From NCBI GenBank assembly GCA_016648135.1, contig JADDOH010004218.1, forward strand, positions 34,553 through 98,552: a stretch of 64,000 nucleotides of DNA, read 5' to 3'. A model generated the notes under the pieces. That model worked only from the letters and a program-made list of their open reading frames with translations. It was not told the origin of the DNA and did not search any database. The translations under genes were made by a program, and so were the position numbers. Below are positions 45,455 to 56,837 of the stretch, one piece after another; positions within the stretch are counted from its first letter, which is position 1, and the number at the start of each line of letters is the position of its first letter. Source of the DNA: Agrypnia vestita. Taxonomy: Eukaryota; Arthropoda; Insecta; Trichoptera; Phryganeidae.

Positions 45455-45625
45455 GTTCTGAAATGGAGACCTTGGGAGAATAAAAGAGGCATCGGAAGAC
45501 CTCAAACGAGATGGGCCGACGATATAGCCGCTGTGGGGGGAAAGAAATGGCTACAATTAGCAAACAACAAGGAAGGATGGAACGGTATGGAAGAGGCCTG
45601 TATCCAGCAGTGAAGAGACGAAGGC
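45455..45625 (+). mobile_element. RTE-like LINE pol C-terminus
   Basis: 52 uninterrupted codons to a TGA at 45611: VLKWRPWENKRGIGRPQTRW, ADDIAAVGGKKWLQLANNKE, GWNGMEEACIQQ. The WRP..xKRxxGRPxTRWxDDI and W..xEEAYxQQW blocks are the end of RTE-type pol. The stop falls exactly at the family end, followed by the usual short GAAGGCTGATGAGGATGA tail. 5' truncated near 45445. Confidence 0.85.
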
Positions 45626-45759
45626 TGATGAGGATGAAGAAAAGTTGCCTCCCTTACTTGCTTGTGACGCGTTAAACTATACTTACGTACATCGCTACAT
45701 ATAAGAATGCATACATTTAACAACAGAATATTTCGTATGTAGAGGCAGACATCTTCCAT

Positions 45760-46200
45760 AGGTACCTTACAAGCTGGTGACCATCAATCACCATTGACTC
45801 CAAGTGTATCAAAATCTAGCAAAATGTAGCAGTCACCGTCAATAGTTACAAGGTCGCACGAGACGACCCAAAACACTTCTGTCAACACGTCTCGCTGCCG
45901 GTGGAGGTCAGTATCTACGTCGAGAACTGACCTCCGCCCACATTACAACAACGTCCCGCTGCACATCAGAATCTACGTGACGTCAACTCTACTCGAGTGC
46001 CGAGTATCTGACTACGGACAACAGGACCACAAAGCACGTTCGAATCTACACTTCACCACCACCGCAGGACGATCTACACACGCAGGACTACACTAGCTTC
46101 TATCATCGTTACCATCATTAGCATCAACTTGGAGTCTACTCTATACTATTATTCACCCTGTATATTAGGGTGAATAGCCATATCAACAATAAATAAATGT
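45760..46200. other. C/A-rich segment with TGGTGACC start
   Basis: Begins AAGCTGGTGACCATC, is rich in C and A on the plus strand to 46130, then has a small inverted repeat TTCACCCTGTATATTAGGGTGAA and AATAAATAAATG. TGGTGACC is a string seen after 5' LTRs in some insect retroelements, so this may be an LTR-element leader, but nothing confirms it. Confidence 0.3.
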
Positions 46201-46390
46201 GCGGGACATAAATAATAAATAAATCAACCATTGGAAACCACTATTATCATTTAACATACCACACCATACATCCCTTTGATGACAGGATGAAGATGAATAA
46301 GGATTTTCATTCCTACAATACAAGAGGAAGCGACAACATAAGACTACCAAAGAAAAAGAAAAACACCTCACAAAATTGTATGATGTATAA

Positions 46391-46493
46391 ACGTATAAAA
46401 CCTTCGATAGCCTGCCAAAGGAAATTCAAAACATGGAGAATATAAGGAGGTTTAAACTGGAATATAAAAATTTTATTTTAAAAACTTTAAAAT
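46391..46493 (+). mobile_element. jockey-type LINE C-terminal end
   Basis: YKTFDSLPKEIQNMENIRRF, KLEYKNFILKTLK and a stop match the final FNxLPxEIKxxxxxxxFKxxLKxFLL segment of jockey/CR1-like pol. Only the last 34 codons survive. Confidence 0.6.
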
Positions 46494-48150
46494 GATTAGA
46501 TGGAATGCAATATATCTAAGTGAAATCATATATTAGCCCGCACAACATTATGTGTGGAACTAAATAATTAAGATAAATAAAATAAAAGCATAATGCAATT
46601 TATTACAAAAATTTATTAAAGGATATATATATATTTCTTTCTCAACTTGTTGGGCGTTTCATCTAGTAATAATATTATGAGAATTAGTATAAAGAATATT
46701 CAGTATCGAAAAATTGATATAATTTTATGATCAAATAAGTTTTTTGTTTAATTATTTCGCAGCCGTATAAGGGTTCTCGACAAAATAATCTCACGAAATA
46801 AATAAAATATCGAATGTCCCAATATCGAATCTGTATCGGTCAATTAATTCGTTATATCAAATTCAGATGAGATTTCGATAGCCACTCCCAGCAAGCACCA
46901 TAATAAAAATCCTTCGTCAATAATAATTATATTTAAGACTAATTTTTTTATATTTTCCAGACCTTTGGATCACTCAACCAATCTTGGTAATGAAAATGAC
47001 ACATTTTCTTGTGCTGCCCTTAAAGAAAGCTTCCCAACGCACCCCCAATTTGATTCTAATAAAAGAAATTCGACGAAATATTATTAAGCCCAACAAATCT
47101 TCAAAGAATCTGATTCGAATTTGTCAATACAAACCCAGTCGAGCGTATATTTTTCACGGGAATGGCAAATGATGTTTAGGGTAAACAAAATGCTTGAGAA
47201 ATATTATTTGCATTGACAACTTCAAAGCCTTCGTTAATGCGGCCAGCAAATTAAAATGTGTCAGTTTTCGCGACAATTTACTTCTTGGAGTTTGTTTAAG
47301 GAGTTTGCAAAATTTGATAAATCATTTTGATCACGTCCGCCGACTTCTCGGAATCATTAGTACCGCCGTGGTACATACACCCTCTCTCTGCGGTGATTGG
47401 AGGAAAATGCTTCTGTTACGTTTTGTGCATTAATTAAGCAGCAAACCTCGGGAAGCAGCCGGAATTTACTGTTTAGCAATACAAAGGACAGTGTACAAAT
47501 TAAAAGCTAATCCAATTGAAGATTGGATGGAGATTAAAGAATTTGGAGAATGGAATCTTCCCACATATCCTGGGGAAGGTGAAAGCGAGGAATGGATGGA
47601 GGGGTTTGAGTCAACAATCCGACAACCTTTTGACTAACGCTAACTGCTCTAAAGCCAACTACCCGACAGCCTTTTGCCCAAAAAGGCAACTGCTAGACAA
47701 GGAAGCTAATAAAAATTATTTAAAGATATTTATTCGCATATTTTTACCAAAACGCAAAAACAAATGTTTTTTAAAATGTTTGAGAATATTTTTTCTAGTA
47801 AAATTCACTATATATTGCAAATACGTAGTTATGGTATGTTATGGTTATATTGCTGAGTCGGGTCAGACAATAGTAAATCAGATTAAATAGATTTGGCACA
47901 TGGTACTGAAAATAAAGATGCATTATTAGCGACCAAATTCAATTGCATCAGGGGAGGTATACGAGCTGAAACATAACATGACTCCTCATCGTATCGAGCC
48001 TGGAAGACCAGGTGGATGTCCCCCTCCCCCTTTGTTATTATCCTTATACACCTTCACTTGCTCCGGAAGCTTACCTCCTGTAAGAAATCCACATCCAAAA
48101 GCAACCGCAATACTTTTTCATTCCAACGAACTCCACTACGCCTTCCCTAA
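46494..48150. other. Unassigned sequence
   Basis: 47190-47660 is balanced in composition with some open frames (for example 47194-47433) that I cannot relate to any protein. No repeat partner. Confidence 0.35.
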
Positions 48151-48870
48151 AGATATAATCGGCCCGATTCTGAAAATAACAATGTCTGGATCTTTAAGAT
48201 CTTTATCCTATTACTTAATAGACGATAATAAAAATTTAAAATGTCCAGAGCGGATTTTGTAATTGTACGGCTCAAATACACTGTATTAAAAGATGATATA
48301 AGAAAGATTGTTTTTTACAAACGTATTAATTTCTTCATCCACAGCGTCCAGATGAAATATCATGGCTAATTAGTGTATATTATAGATATCTCACAGAGAC
48401 GAAACTGTATTAATTATGGGAAAGTAGGTATAAAAGTCATTTGGGTGTAACAGGACTTATGACCTGTCTTTTTATGGTTGGCTTAAGTGATCACTTTACA
48501 CAATTGTAACATTCGCCATTTCCACCCATGATAGAATATACCATGCTTAATAAATAAATCCAGCACTTTTCTGAAAGATTTGAACAAACTCAAAATATTC
48601 TATCATGGCTAAACTTGTCAAGACCACGTTACCGCGTATTCAAATCTTCCCATCCTGACATTTGACAGATATGTCTGGATCTTTAAGATCTTTATCCCAA
48701 CACTTAATAGACGATAATAAAAATTAAAAATAAACGAGACATAGCTTTACGTCGGTGTTTGTTTCTTCATGAGATAGATATAGAGGGAGGGAGAAAGATG
48801 TAAATTGTTATCCATAAAAGATCCAGACATTGTTATTTTCAGAATACGGATGATTATCTATTAATTTCTG
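48150..48870. repeat. Cluster of short direct and inverted repeats
   Basis: ATGTCTGGATCTTTAAGATC then TTTATCC and TTAATAGACGATAATAAAAA at 48182-48240 recur at 48669-48726. The complement of TGTCTGGATCTTT lies at 48816-48830. 48372-48470 is a single arm of the fold-back at 32972-33220. Confidence 0.7.
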
Positions 48871-49211
48871 AATATTTGGATGTAGCTAAGGTAGAGATAG
48901 ATAAGGCTGTCTTGGCAATATCGCATATTAATAAAAAATCTCAAAATATATCGATAACAAGATTTTTCGGTGGATATATGTCTCGTGGCAATATAGTTAT
49001 GGCATGTGTCCACGAATATGACCTTTTGGGTTGGAACTAATACATTTATTGTATTTATTTACAAATTTATTTATTTATTTACAAATTTTATTTACATGCA
49101 TTTATTTACAAATCGCAGTACCATATACGCGTGTGGAGATTTTCATCTGAAGACAAACTAAAAATTTATCTTGAGATTGGTAGAAAGAGATTAAATTTCA
49201 AACCAACAAAT

Positions 49212-49768
49212 TGTAAAGAGGCTAAAAAGAATCACGCACGTTAAGTGACAGTTGTTTGAAATGATCACAATACTACGGCTTACGGGAAACATCTACAAAA
49301 GTCTGGAAACCACGAGGAAGTTCTCGTAAACACTGGAAACGTCTGGAATTTTCGATATCAGCATTAGCGAATATAAATACCGCACACGGGAGTAAGGACA
49401 AATCAGTTGTTTTTTTTGGGCGCGCTTTATAGGGGCACGGAAGCAAACATAGCCGCGAGATGCGGAGGCCAGGCTCGCAGGCTGGTAATTCGACAGCGAT
49501 ATTCTGGAAAGTTCTTGCGTAGCGAAATAAACCGAAACGAAGATGTGCGGAAATTAGATGGAATGTTCTAGTTCTAAAGTGTTAAATCAATTATAAAATG
49601 TCTATTTACAAGTGATAAATTACGAAAAAGTTTAAATTAAAGAATATATTTATATTCAATAGTGTTAAGTGACCTTGTACGTTTATTTAATCAATTAATA
49701 GGTAATTAATAAATTCTCGAAAATCTCAGCGTTTTCATTAATTCCTCCTGCAGCCACGATACGTGACA
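49212..49768 (+). mobile_element. Solo LTR, family L1 copy 5
   Basis: 557 bp from TGTAAAGAGGCTAAAAAGAA to ACGATACGTGACA, reverse complement of the 23303-23915 type. TATAAATA at 49372-49379, AATAAA near 49525. Flanks AAAT and ATAT differ by one base, a possible eroded 4-bp duplication. Confidence 0.75.
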
Positions 49769-50029
49769 ATATATTAAATTGCATAGAACCATAAATACCT
49801 ACAACTTTTAATACTCAAAATTTACGCACATAAGGATAAAACCTTAAAATATCACCCAACTGATAAATCTAACGTCTAGGGTCCATGATATTTGAGGTGA
49901 GTTATGAGAGGGGGAATCTCTGAGGTTTGATGTGTGCACTAGAACTATGAAGACCTAAAGTCATCTGCCAAGAATTGCAAGGAAGCAAAATCCTTGTTTG
50001 AACACGAATTGTGGAATGGAAACCTTATT

Positions 50030-50340
50030 GAGAAATGGATTTGGTACAGGTTTATGTAAAGGTCAATGGACAATAAAAGGAGGCACGATCTCACCTTGTT
50101 TTCCTCCGGATCCAGGTAGAATAACTGGTTCTTCCCTTATCAGAAGGGTGCTACGTCTCAGTGTGTTCTTCTGGTTCACTCTGTTCCTTATTTGATTTGC
50201 ACGGACACGCACACACAAAGATCCCCAGGTCAGGACAGTCGAGGCAGGTCAAACAGTATTGTGAAAAGTAATAGATACAAGAACTATCTAGAGCGTGCAC
50301 TATGGAAAGGTATGGGAAAAGGTGGGTGTGTTCAATGACA
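50030..50340 (+). repeat. Second copy of the 34925-35240 repeat family
   Basis: Shares GGTTTATGTAAAGGTCAATG, TTTTCCTCCGGATCCAGGTA, ATCAGAAGGGTGCTA, CTAGAGCGTGCACTAT. Not coding; class unknown. Confidence 0.65.
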
Positions 50341-50811
50341 TCCGGTCCTATCCATAAAGATCTAACAATCCATATCTCACATAAATAAACAAAGCATTAT
50401 CATACTAGAACCGTGACGATGACAGTGTAATGCGTAACGAGAAAATGAGATGGATAGGGAACTGGAATGAGCTGTGAACACATAAGTAAACACTGCTTCA
50501 TGTTGCTAATTAGAGATAGCCTTTACTTTTATCCGGTTATTATGCAGACAATAGGACAACATTACGTAATATTAAGATAGTAGTAGACTTGAACCCACCC
50601 TCGTAGGAAGTACCTCCCTGGAGGAGTTGGTAGGGGGGAAATTAGTCATTCGTATGGAACGTTCACCAGTGCATATGTGTAGGTACATTACGGGGTAAGT
50701 GCCCCAAAAAGCAAGACGAGCTCGAGAGCCTGGAGGAAATCTTGAATAGTTACTACATAGTACAACGTAAAATACTATTATTAAAGCAGTATCATTATCA
50801 TCATCGCTCTT

Positions 50812-51008
50812 GGCTCGACAACTCCTTGTGGATCTTGGCGTCCTCAAGAGTCTTCCTCCACTTACCTCGGTTTAGTGCCAGCTCTCTTCAGTTCAGAAGC
50901 TCCAAGGCAAAAATGTCCTTGAAGACGTTGTCGCTCCATCTTAATTTTGGCCTTCCTAAGCTCATTCGCCCTATCGGCCTTGAGTTAGTGATGAATCACC
51001 TGTTCCTA
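50812..51008 (-). mobile_element. LINE pol tail relic
   Basis: Minus strand: RPIGRMSLGRPKLRWSDNVF, KDIFALELLN, stop, then LALNRGKWRKTLEDAKIHKE. GRPKLRWxDxVxxD and the W...L.DAK.H tail fit the extreme C-terminus of insect LINE pol. One stop only. Confidence 0.7.
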
Positions 51009-51595
51009 TAGATTTTTTTTTTTATTATTTTTATTTTGAAATCTAAGATGATTTAAATGCTACGCGGGAAAAATTGAGCTAAGCCCACCTGGCGGAGTAT
51101 TGGGAGGGAGTTAGTAGCGATTGATCGGATATACGTTACGGGCAGTTACTAATCAATTTTTATAAATCATATTAATCTTGTGGTAAAGCCGTGTTTGGTA
51201 CAAATGGTTGACGATCGATGCGGTCCGAGCGGTCCGCATGTGCTTCCCATAAAAAAAAGCTGAACATGGCTTTCAGAGATTTAGGTCGCGGTTATTGCAG
51301 TTTAAGCCGTTAAAAAACCGATTAACGTCTACTCTAAGGTGACGATGATATTGACAGTTCCACGAGGTTTCTGAATTATGGACTTTTTTGCTCGGTTTTT
51401 GAAACCGTTTAAATGTCATTAATCGTGATCTCGAGTGGATTCCCGGGCAACAGAGAGGCAGAATATTGAGCAAAACTAAGAAAGGCAGGTCCTAATTGGG
51501 GGATAGCGAGAGGAAAACGCCCCATAAATATTTTTTATAGGAATTGGCCGTGAAGCACGGATTAAACGTGTACGTTGTACCAGAGGGGTGACCTT

Positions 51596-51935
51596 AACTG
51601 AGCGGATAATGATTTATTTTCGTTTCGCGGGAATCGGATAACGTAGGCAGATAGGAAAGTTAACTATAATTCCATTATATTTATCTGTAGACTAACGCTC
51701 TGTCGAGAAGCGAATAGTGATTCATTTTCGTTTTGCGGGAGTCGGATAACGTAGGCAGATAGGAAATTTAACTATAATTCCATTATATTTATCTGTAGAC
51801 TGACGCTCTATCGAGGAGCGAATAATGATTCATTTTCGTTTCGCGGGAGTCGAATAACGTAGGCGGGTAGAAAAGTTAACTATAATTCTATTATATTTAT
51901 CTGTAGACTAACGCTCTTCAGGCTTTTACAACAGA
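51596..51935. repeat. Tandem repeat, three units of about 109 bp
   Basis: Units begin near 51602, 51711 and 51819 and share TTCATTTTCGTTTCGCGGGA, GTCGGATAACGTAGGC, TTAACTATAATTCCATTATA and GTAGACTAACGCTC. Confidence 0.9.
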
Positions 51936-53889
51936 TAGGTAATTGTGCAATGACGGTATATACGGTTAGGAAAGAGATAACGATAACGTGTAAGCATATT
52001 AATGGCACGACAAGAAAATAATATACTCGAATATGATACAATATATTAACTATGTAATCACTACAAACCTGCCCTACGTTAGCGTAGTTTCAACAGGACG
52101 GGTAACGTGTATACGATTGGCTATTCTAGCTCAGATTTCGCCGGGTTTGGTAGTAATAACCACAAAACATAATTGGAACAATTGTATCTAGATAAGAATA
52201 TTGTAAATAAAATAATATGAATTTGCGGCCCATATACACATGAAATAAAAGGATAAAGCGTATGGGGATCTTATAGATGGATGGATAAATGAAACAAATA
52301 TATCTAGGAGTAAATGCAAGTAAAAAGCAAGCATATAAGTACCAAAAACATAGGAGAACATAGTGTGATAGAAATTCGAAGACGGGAGGAACAATAATGT
52401 GAAGTGGAACGGATATAGCAAGAGCATGTACTAATGATAAACGTACAAATACAGACAACTACTTGAGACCGATTCGACAGATACTAGCAATCTTTCAACA
52501 CACCTCTAAGATCATGGTGAGTGGTATATAGTTATCAGCGGAGGCGTCCAGTACCTTGGCAATAAATAAGCACTGAATTAATCCGACGCCTTGCCTGCGG
52601 CACTGGAGGTTTATTTACTTATTTGTTTTATTTGTTTTCATTTATTGGGTTTCTTACAGCCATATAATTAATCAATCTTTGAAGAAAAGACGATAATTGA
52701 TGCACAGAGTTTTGGGCCAATTACGCGAAAACACATACATACAATCGATAAAAGAATAATAAAAACATGTCCAATAGTGGGTTGTGTGAGTGTGTATATG
52801 TGTGTTTATTTATTTGTTTATTTATTTTGTTTTGGGAAAAAAATTAAAAGCAAAACGATCTTAAAAATCTTCCACTGAATTTAAAAATTTAATTTAACTT
52901 ACCTTAATAGTTTATTGTGTTATAGCGAATAGTACTCTTCCAGTATTATATTGTTCGAGAATATTCACTGTCTATGTAACATAGTTATTTTGTGGATCAA
53001 TCTTACTGCCAATAAAAATAATAATAAATGGTTACAATTATGTTTAAATTCCGCAACGGAGGGACCTAATACGTCCCTGTGCGCGGGGAGCCGCGGGCAT
53101 AAGACAGGATTCATTGGATGATCCACGAGAAAAGATCGCCCAAAATTAATTTAAAATTAGGTATAGTACCTTTGAACGATTGTTTTATCGAGGTATGCAG
53201 TGTGTACATGTTGAGTGTAGGGAAATTGATACAATGATATAGCAGCCAAGGATCGTTAAATTTCCGAAAAAGACGAGTGAATATACGAGGGAACGGGGCA
53301 TGATAATGGTAGATAATGAAGAAACATCAACTATGATTAGGGGAGTACCCGATAGATTGTAGTTACGGTTGATCAAACGACAATATGGACTGAACTTAGA
53401 AATTAAATATTAAAAATTAATTATCGCGCTTGTGAAGCGAGTTCAAATCGTCCGAAGCCACTGAGTCCGTCCCAAAACAGGCACAGGGAGGAGACAGAGA
53501 CGGCAACAGGAGGTGGGATCAACTGACATATCCGAGTGGAGATATGGTTTTTTTTTGCCAAATTGAAATCTTAGGAACAAAGATTTAGGTTTCAAGGGAA
53601 GTAGAATATTGAAAATCCTGGAAACACACGACTTAGGACCTTTTCCCGCTAGGGGGGTTTTAAAATGTCAAGACGCAGCAGATTTCGGGCAGTTGGTGTG
53701 AACGTCTACGGGGTGTGAAATCCGCGTCGGTTGTTTTTTTTGAGTGAAAGTTACCGTCGACTTAGAGTGTCCCAGTGGTTGAAAGTTATAGTTTAATTAC
53801 AAGTGAAAGTTGTGTACGGGTAAATATACTCTTCGACATTGTTGATTGCTCACGTTAAAAGAAAAGGGGGGTACGGGTTTGATTTTATT

Positions 53890-54650
53890 TTATAAAGGGT
53901 AATTAATTTGGCATATTAGAACTTCGGAAATTACTGCGCTTTATTGAGTTGATTAGTCCGGCATATATAGAACTGATATTTGCAGATCTCCGGAAACTAG
54001 CTGTGCGTTATAAAGATGGCGGCCCTCGTAGTCCAGTGGGTATGACACTGGTTTCTCACACTGAGGGTTCCGGGTTCGATTCCCGGTGAGGTCACAATTA
54101 ATCTATGTGATTTACTCAAGCCTGGGTATTTTGTGATATGTTTCGCTTCTGTAATTGGGCTTCTTGGCCTGTTGAAGCGTTAAAAAAAAAAGGAAAAAAA
54201 AGGAAAAAAAGGAAAGATACCTATTTTATGCTAAACACGCGGGAAATTGTTAATAAATCTTGTAAAAATACCTATCTTATGCTAAATACGCGAGGTCCTG
54301 TTAAAAGGGTTTTAACTCAGAGTACGGGATTGATTTTATTTTATAAAGGTAATTAATCTGGCATGTCGGAACTTCGGAAATCACTATGTTCTATAAAGTT
54401 AATTATTTTTGTCGTCTTACTAGGTTCACATAATAATATTCGCAGAATTTCAGGAAACGGTAGAGTTCAAATTTAGTTAAATTTTCGTTTTACTAAGTAT
54501 AGTATTGGCGGATCTCTGGAAACTAGCTGTGCGTTATAAAGATACCTATTTTACGCTAATCACGCGGGAAGCTGTTAAAAGATAAAGGAGTTGTTACTAA
54601 CAGATTCGATTTTAAATAAGTCTTATAAAATACCTATCTTTGCTAAATAC
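53890..54650. repeat. Interspersed direct repeats
   Basis: TCTGGAAACTAGCTGTGCGT with TATAAAGAT occurs at 53990 and 54515. GGTAATTAATxTGGCAT with AACTTCGGAAAT occurs at 53900 and 54348. ACCTATxTTATGCTAAAxAC with GCGxGAxxxTGTTAA occurs four times between 54218 and 54660. Confidence 0.8.
54022..54094 (+). tRNA. tRNA-Glu(CTC)-like sequence within the repeat region
   Basis: 73 nt with cloverleaf layout: acceptor GCCCTCG/TGAGGTC (six of seven pairs with one G-U), A-box TAGTCCAGTGGGTA, anticodon arm CTGGT-TTCTCAC-ACTGA (four of five pairs) giving anticodon CTC, and a perfect T arm CCGGG-TTCGATT-CCCGG with an intact B box. A TTTT run follows only 35 bp downstream (54129). It sits among direct repeats, so it may be a captured tRNA, a SINE head or a promoter of the surrounding element. 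Function as a tRNA is doubtful. Confidence 0.65.
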
Positions 54651-54904
54651 GCGAGGTCCCATTTTAATTTTTACATTTGTAAGGCATATAATATTTCGTT
54701 ATATGAAATGTTTCGATTAGACCGGATTTATTTTAGTTATTGAAAGAATATTTAGTTTATTTTAATAATTTTTTTTTGTTTATGTTTAATAGTAAGAGTC
54801 CGTTAAAATTATAGCGAATAAATTCTGGGATTAAAAATACGTCTAGTGAAAAATATATAGCTGATCTCGCGGGGTATCAGGTTCAGCCCATAATAATCTA
54901 AATT

Positions 54905-55390
54905 TTCATTTCGTTTAAAATTATATAGAGTAATTCCGTGAGAATCGGGGTTTATTTACAATTTCACAGATGTATAAATTCCATTATTCTAGGAAATTAT
55001 ATAAAATAATTCCGTGAGAATCGGGGTTTATTTACAATTTCACAGATGTATAAATTCCATTACTCTAGAAAATTATATAAAATAATCTCGTGAGAATCGG
55101 GGTTTATTTACAATTTCACAGATGTATAAATTCCATTACTCTAGAAAGTTATATAAAATAATCTCGTGAGAATCGGGGTTTATTTACAATTTCACAGATG
55201 TATAAATTCCATTATTCTAGAAAATTATATAAAATAATCTCGTGGGAATCGGGACTTATTTACAATTTTACAGATGTATGAAATTTCATTATTCTAAAAA
55301 ATTATATAAAATAATCTCGTGGGGGTCGGGGTTTATTTACGGTTTTACAGAAGTACAAGTTTCACTATTTTATAAAGTATATAAAATTGC
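54905..55390. repeat. Tandem array, about six units of 78 bp
   Basis: Each unit contains ATAAAATAATCTCGTGAGAA, TCGGGGTTTATTTACAATTT, CACAGATGTATAAATTCCAT and ATTCTAGAAAATTAT. The first and last units are more diverged. Confidence 0.9.
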
Positions 55391-55939
55391 TTCCGTTCGG
55401 CCCGGGTTATCTTATATTATATAGGAAAACATAGGTCCCGCGCTATTAAAACATATAAAACCGTTTCATGTGGCCGGGATTATTACGCGCGTTGGGGAAA
55501 GTCTATAAGGTAAAAATATGTTTAATTTGATTCTGGTTATTTTATATTTTATGAAAGATATTTGCCTCGCGGACTTAAACTATGGAAAAATGTTTCAATC
55601 AGTTCTGGTTATACTTTAGGAGTGATGTAAACTTCGCGGTTGTATAATTTGGGTTACTTTGTATTGTACGAAAAAACGTAAATCTCGCGTATAAAAACGC
55701 GTATAAAAAAACGTATATCATGTATTCAAACATATAAAAACTTCTAGTACCAATGTACAAAAACAATTTTCGATAGACCGGGGTTGTATTATACTTATAA
55801 AGATGTAGGGCCTCGTTATATTGAAAATATATAAAAATCGCCTGGGGGCGGGTCTTCTTATCTATAAACTATATAAGATTTGGTTGCATTTAGTTATATA
55901 AAATGCTTTCGTTCGAGAATTCGCGTTTCATTTAATAAA

Positions 55940-56340
55940 TATATAAAATATAGGACCCCGTTTTTAAACTATGTTAAAATGTTTCGTTTAGAATTCGGGT
56001 CTTGTATTAGAAATATGAAACGTATAAATTTCGTTTTGAGCTATACGAGATGTTTCGCCGACCCGGAATTATTTTAAGCATATATAAAATATAGGGTCCC
56101 GTTTTTAAACTATGTTAAGATGTTTCGTTTAGAATTCGCGTCTTGTATTATAAATATGAAACGTATAAATCTCGTTTTGAGCTATATGAGATGTTTCGCC
56201 GACTCGGAATTATTTTAAGCATATATAAAATATAGGATCCCGTTCTTAAACTATGTTAAAATGTTTCGTTTAGAATTCGCGTCTTGTATTATAAATGTGA
56301 AACTTATAAATTTCGTCTTGAGCTAAAAACATATGAACAT
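55940..56340. repeat. Tandem array, about three units of 140 bp
   Basis: Units start near 55940, 56081 and 56222 with TATATAAAATATAGG and contain CCCGTTTTTAAACTATGTTA, ATGTTTCGTTTAGAATTCG, TCTTGTATTATAAATATGAA and ATGAGATGTTTCGCCGAC. Confidence 0.9.
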
Positions 56341-56837
56341 AGAAAACTATACAGTTTTAATCGCTATTTTGTTTACTATGCACAGAACATTCTTGCGGTG
56401 TATTAGACTTGATGGTAAAATTTAAACTCTTACTCTGTTTAAAATATACGTAGTGTCTCCGCATAGATTGGCTTCACGATATGTTTTATGAAATTTGCGA
56501 GTTCCGCTGTCCTAAAATTATATAAAATTACCTTCGCTTAGATCGGGTTATATCATATTCCTCGCGGAACGCGTAAACCTCGTTGTCCTGAAACTAAATA
56601 AGGATGTTTCACCTAGATCGGGTTCATTTTACATTTCAGGAAGAATATAAATCCCGCGTCTTTCACTACATAAAATGGTTTCGGTAAGATTGGGGTTGTT
56701 TATACTTGTAAAAATTACAGAATCCCGTTATTTTTAAACTACATTAAAATGATAAACTATATTAAAATGATTTAAACTATATTAAAATTTGACGGAGAGT
56801 AGACATCAAATATTCGAGATGATAATAAATTTATATT

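Larger units (their letters stand above)
51060..56837. repeat. Non-coding, repeat-built region upstream of block B
   Basis: About 5.8 kb without any protein-like frame, built from several unrelated tandem arrays (51596-51935, 53890-54650, 54905-55390, 55940-56340) separated by loosely similar phrases such as TAAAGATGTAG, AAAATGTTTCG and ATATAAAATA. Similar phrases continue into block B, so the region and block B may be one element with a right end at 60423. The left end is undefined. Confidence 0.5.
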
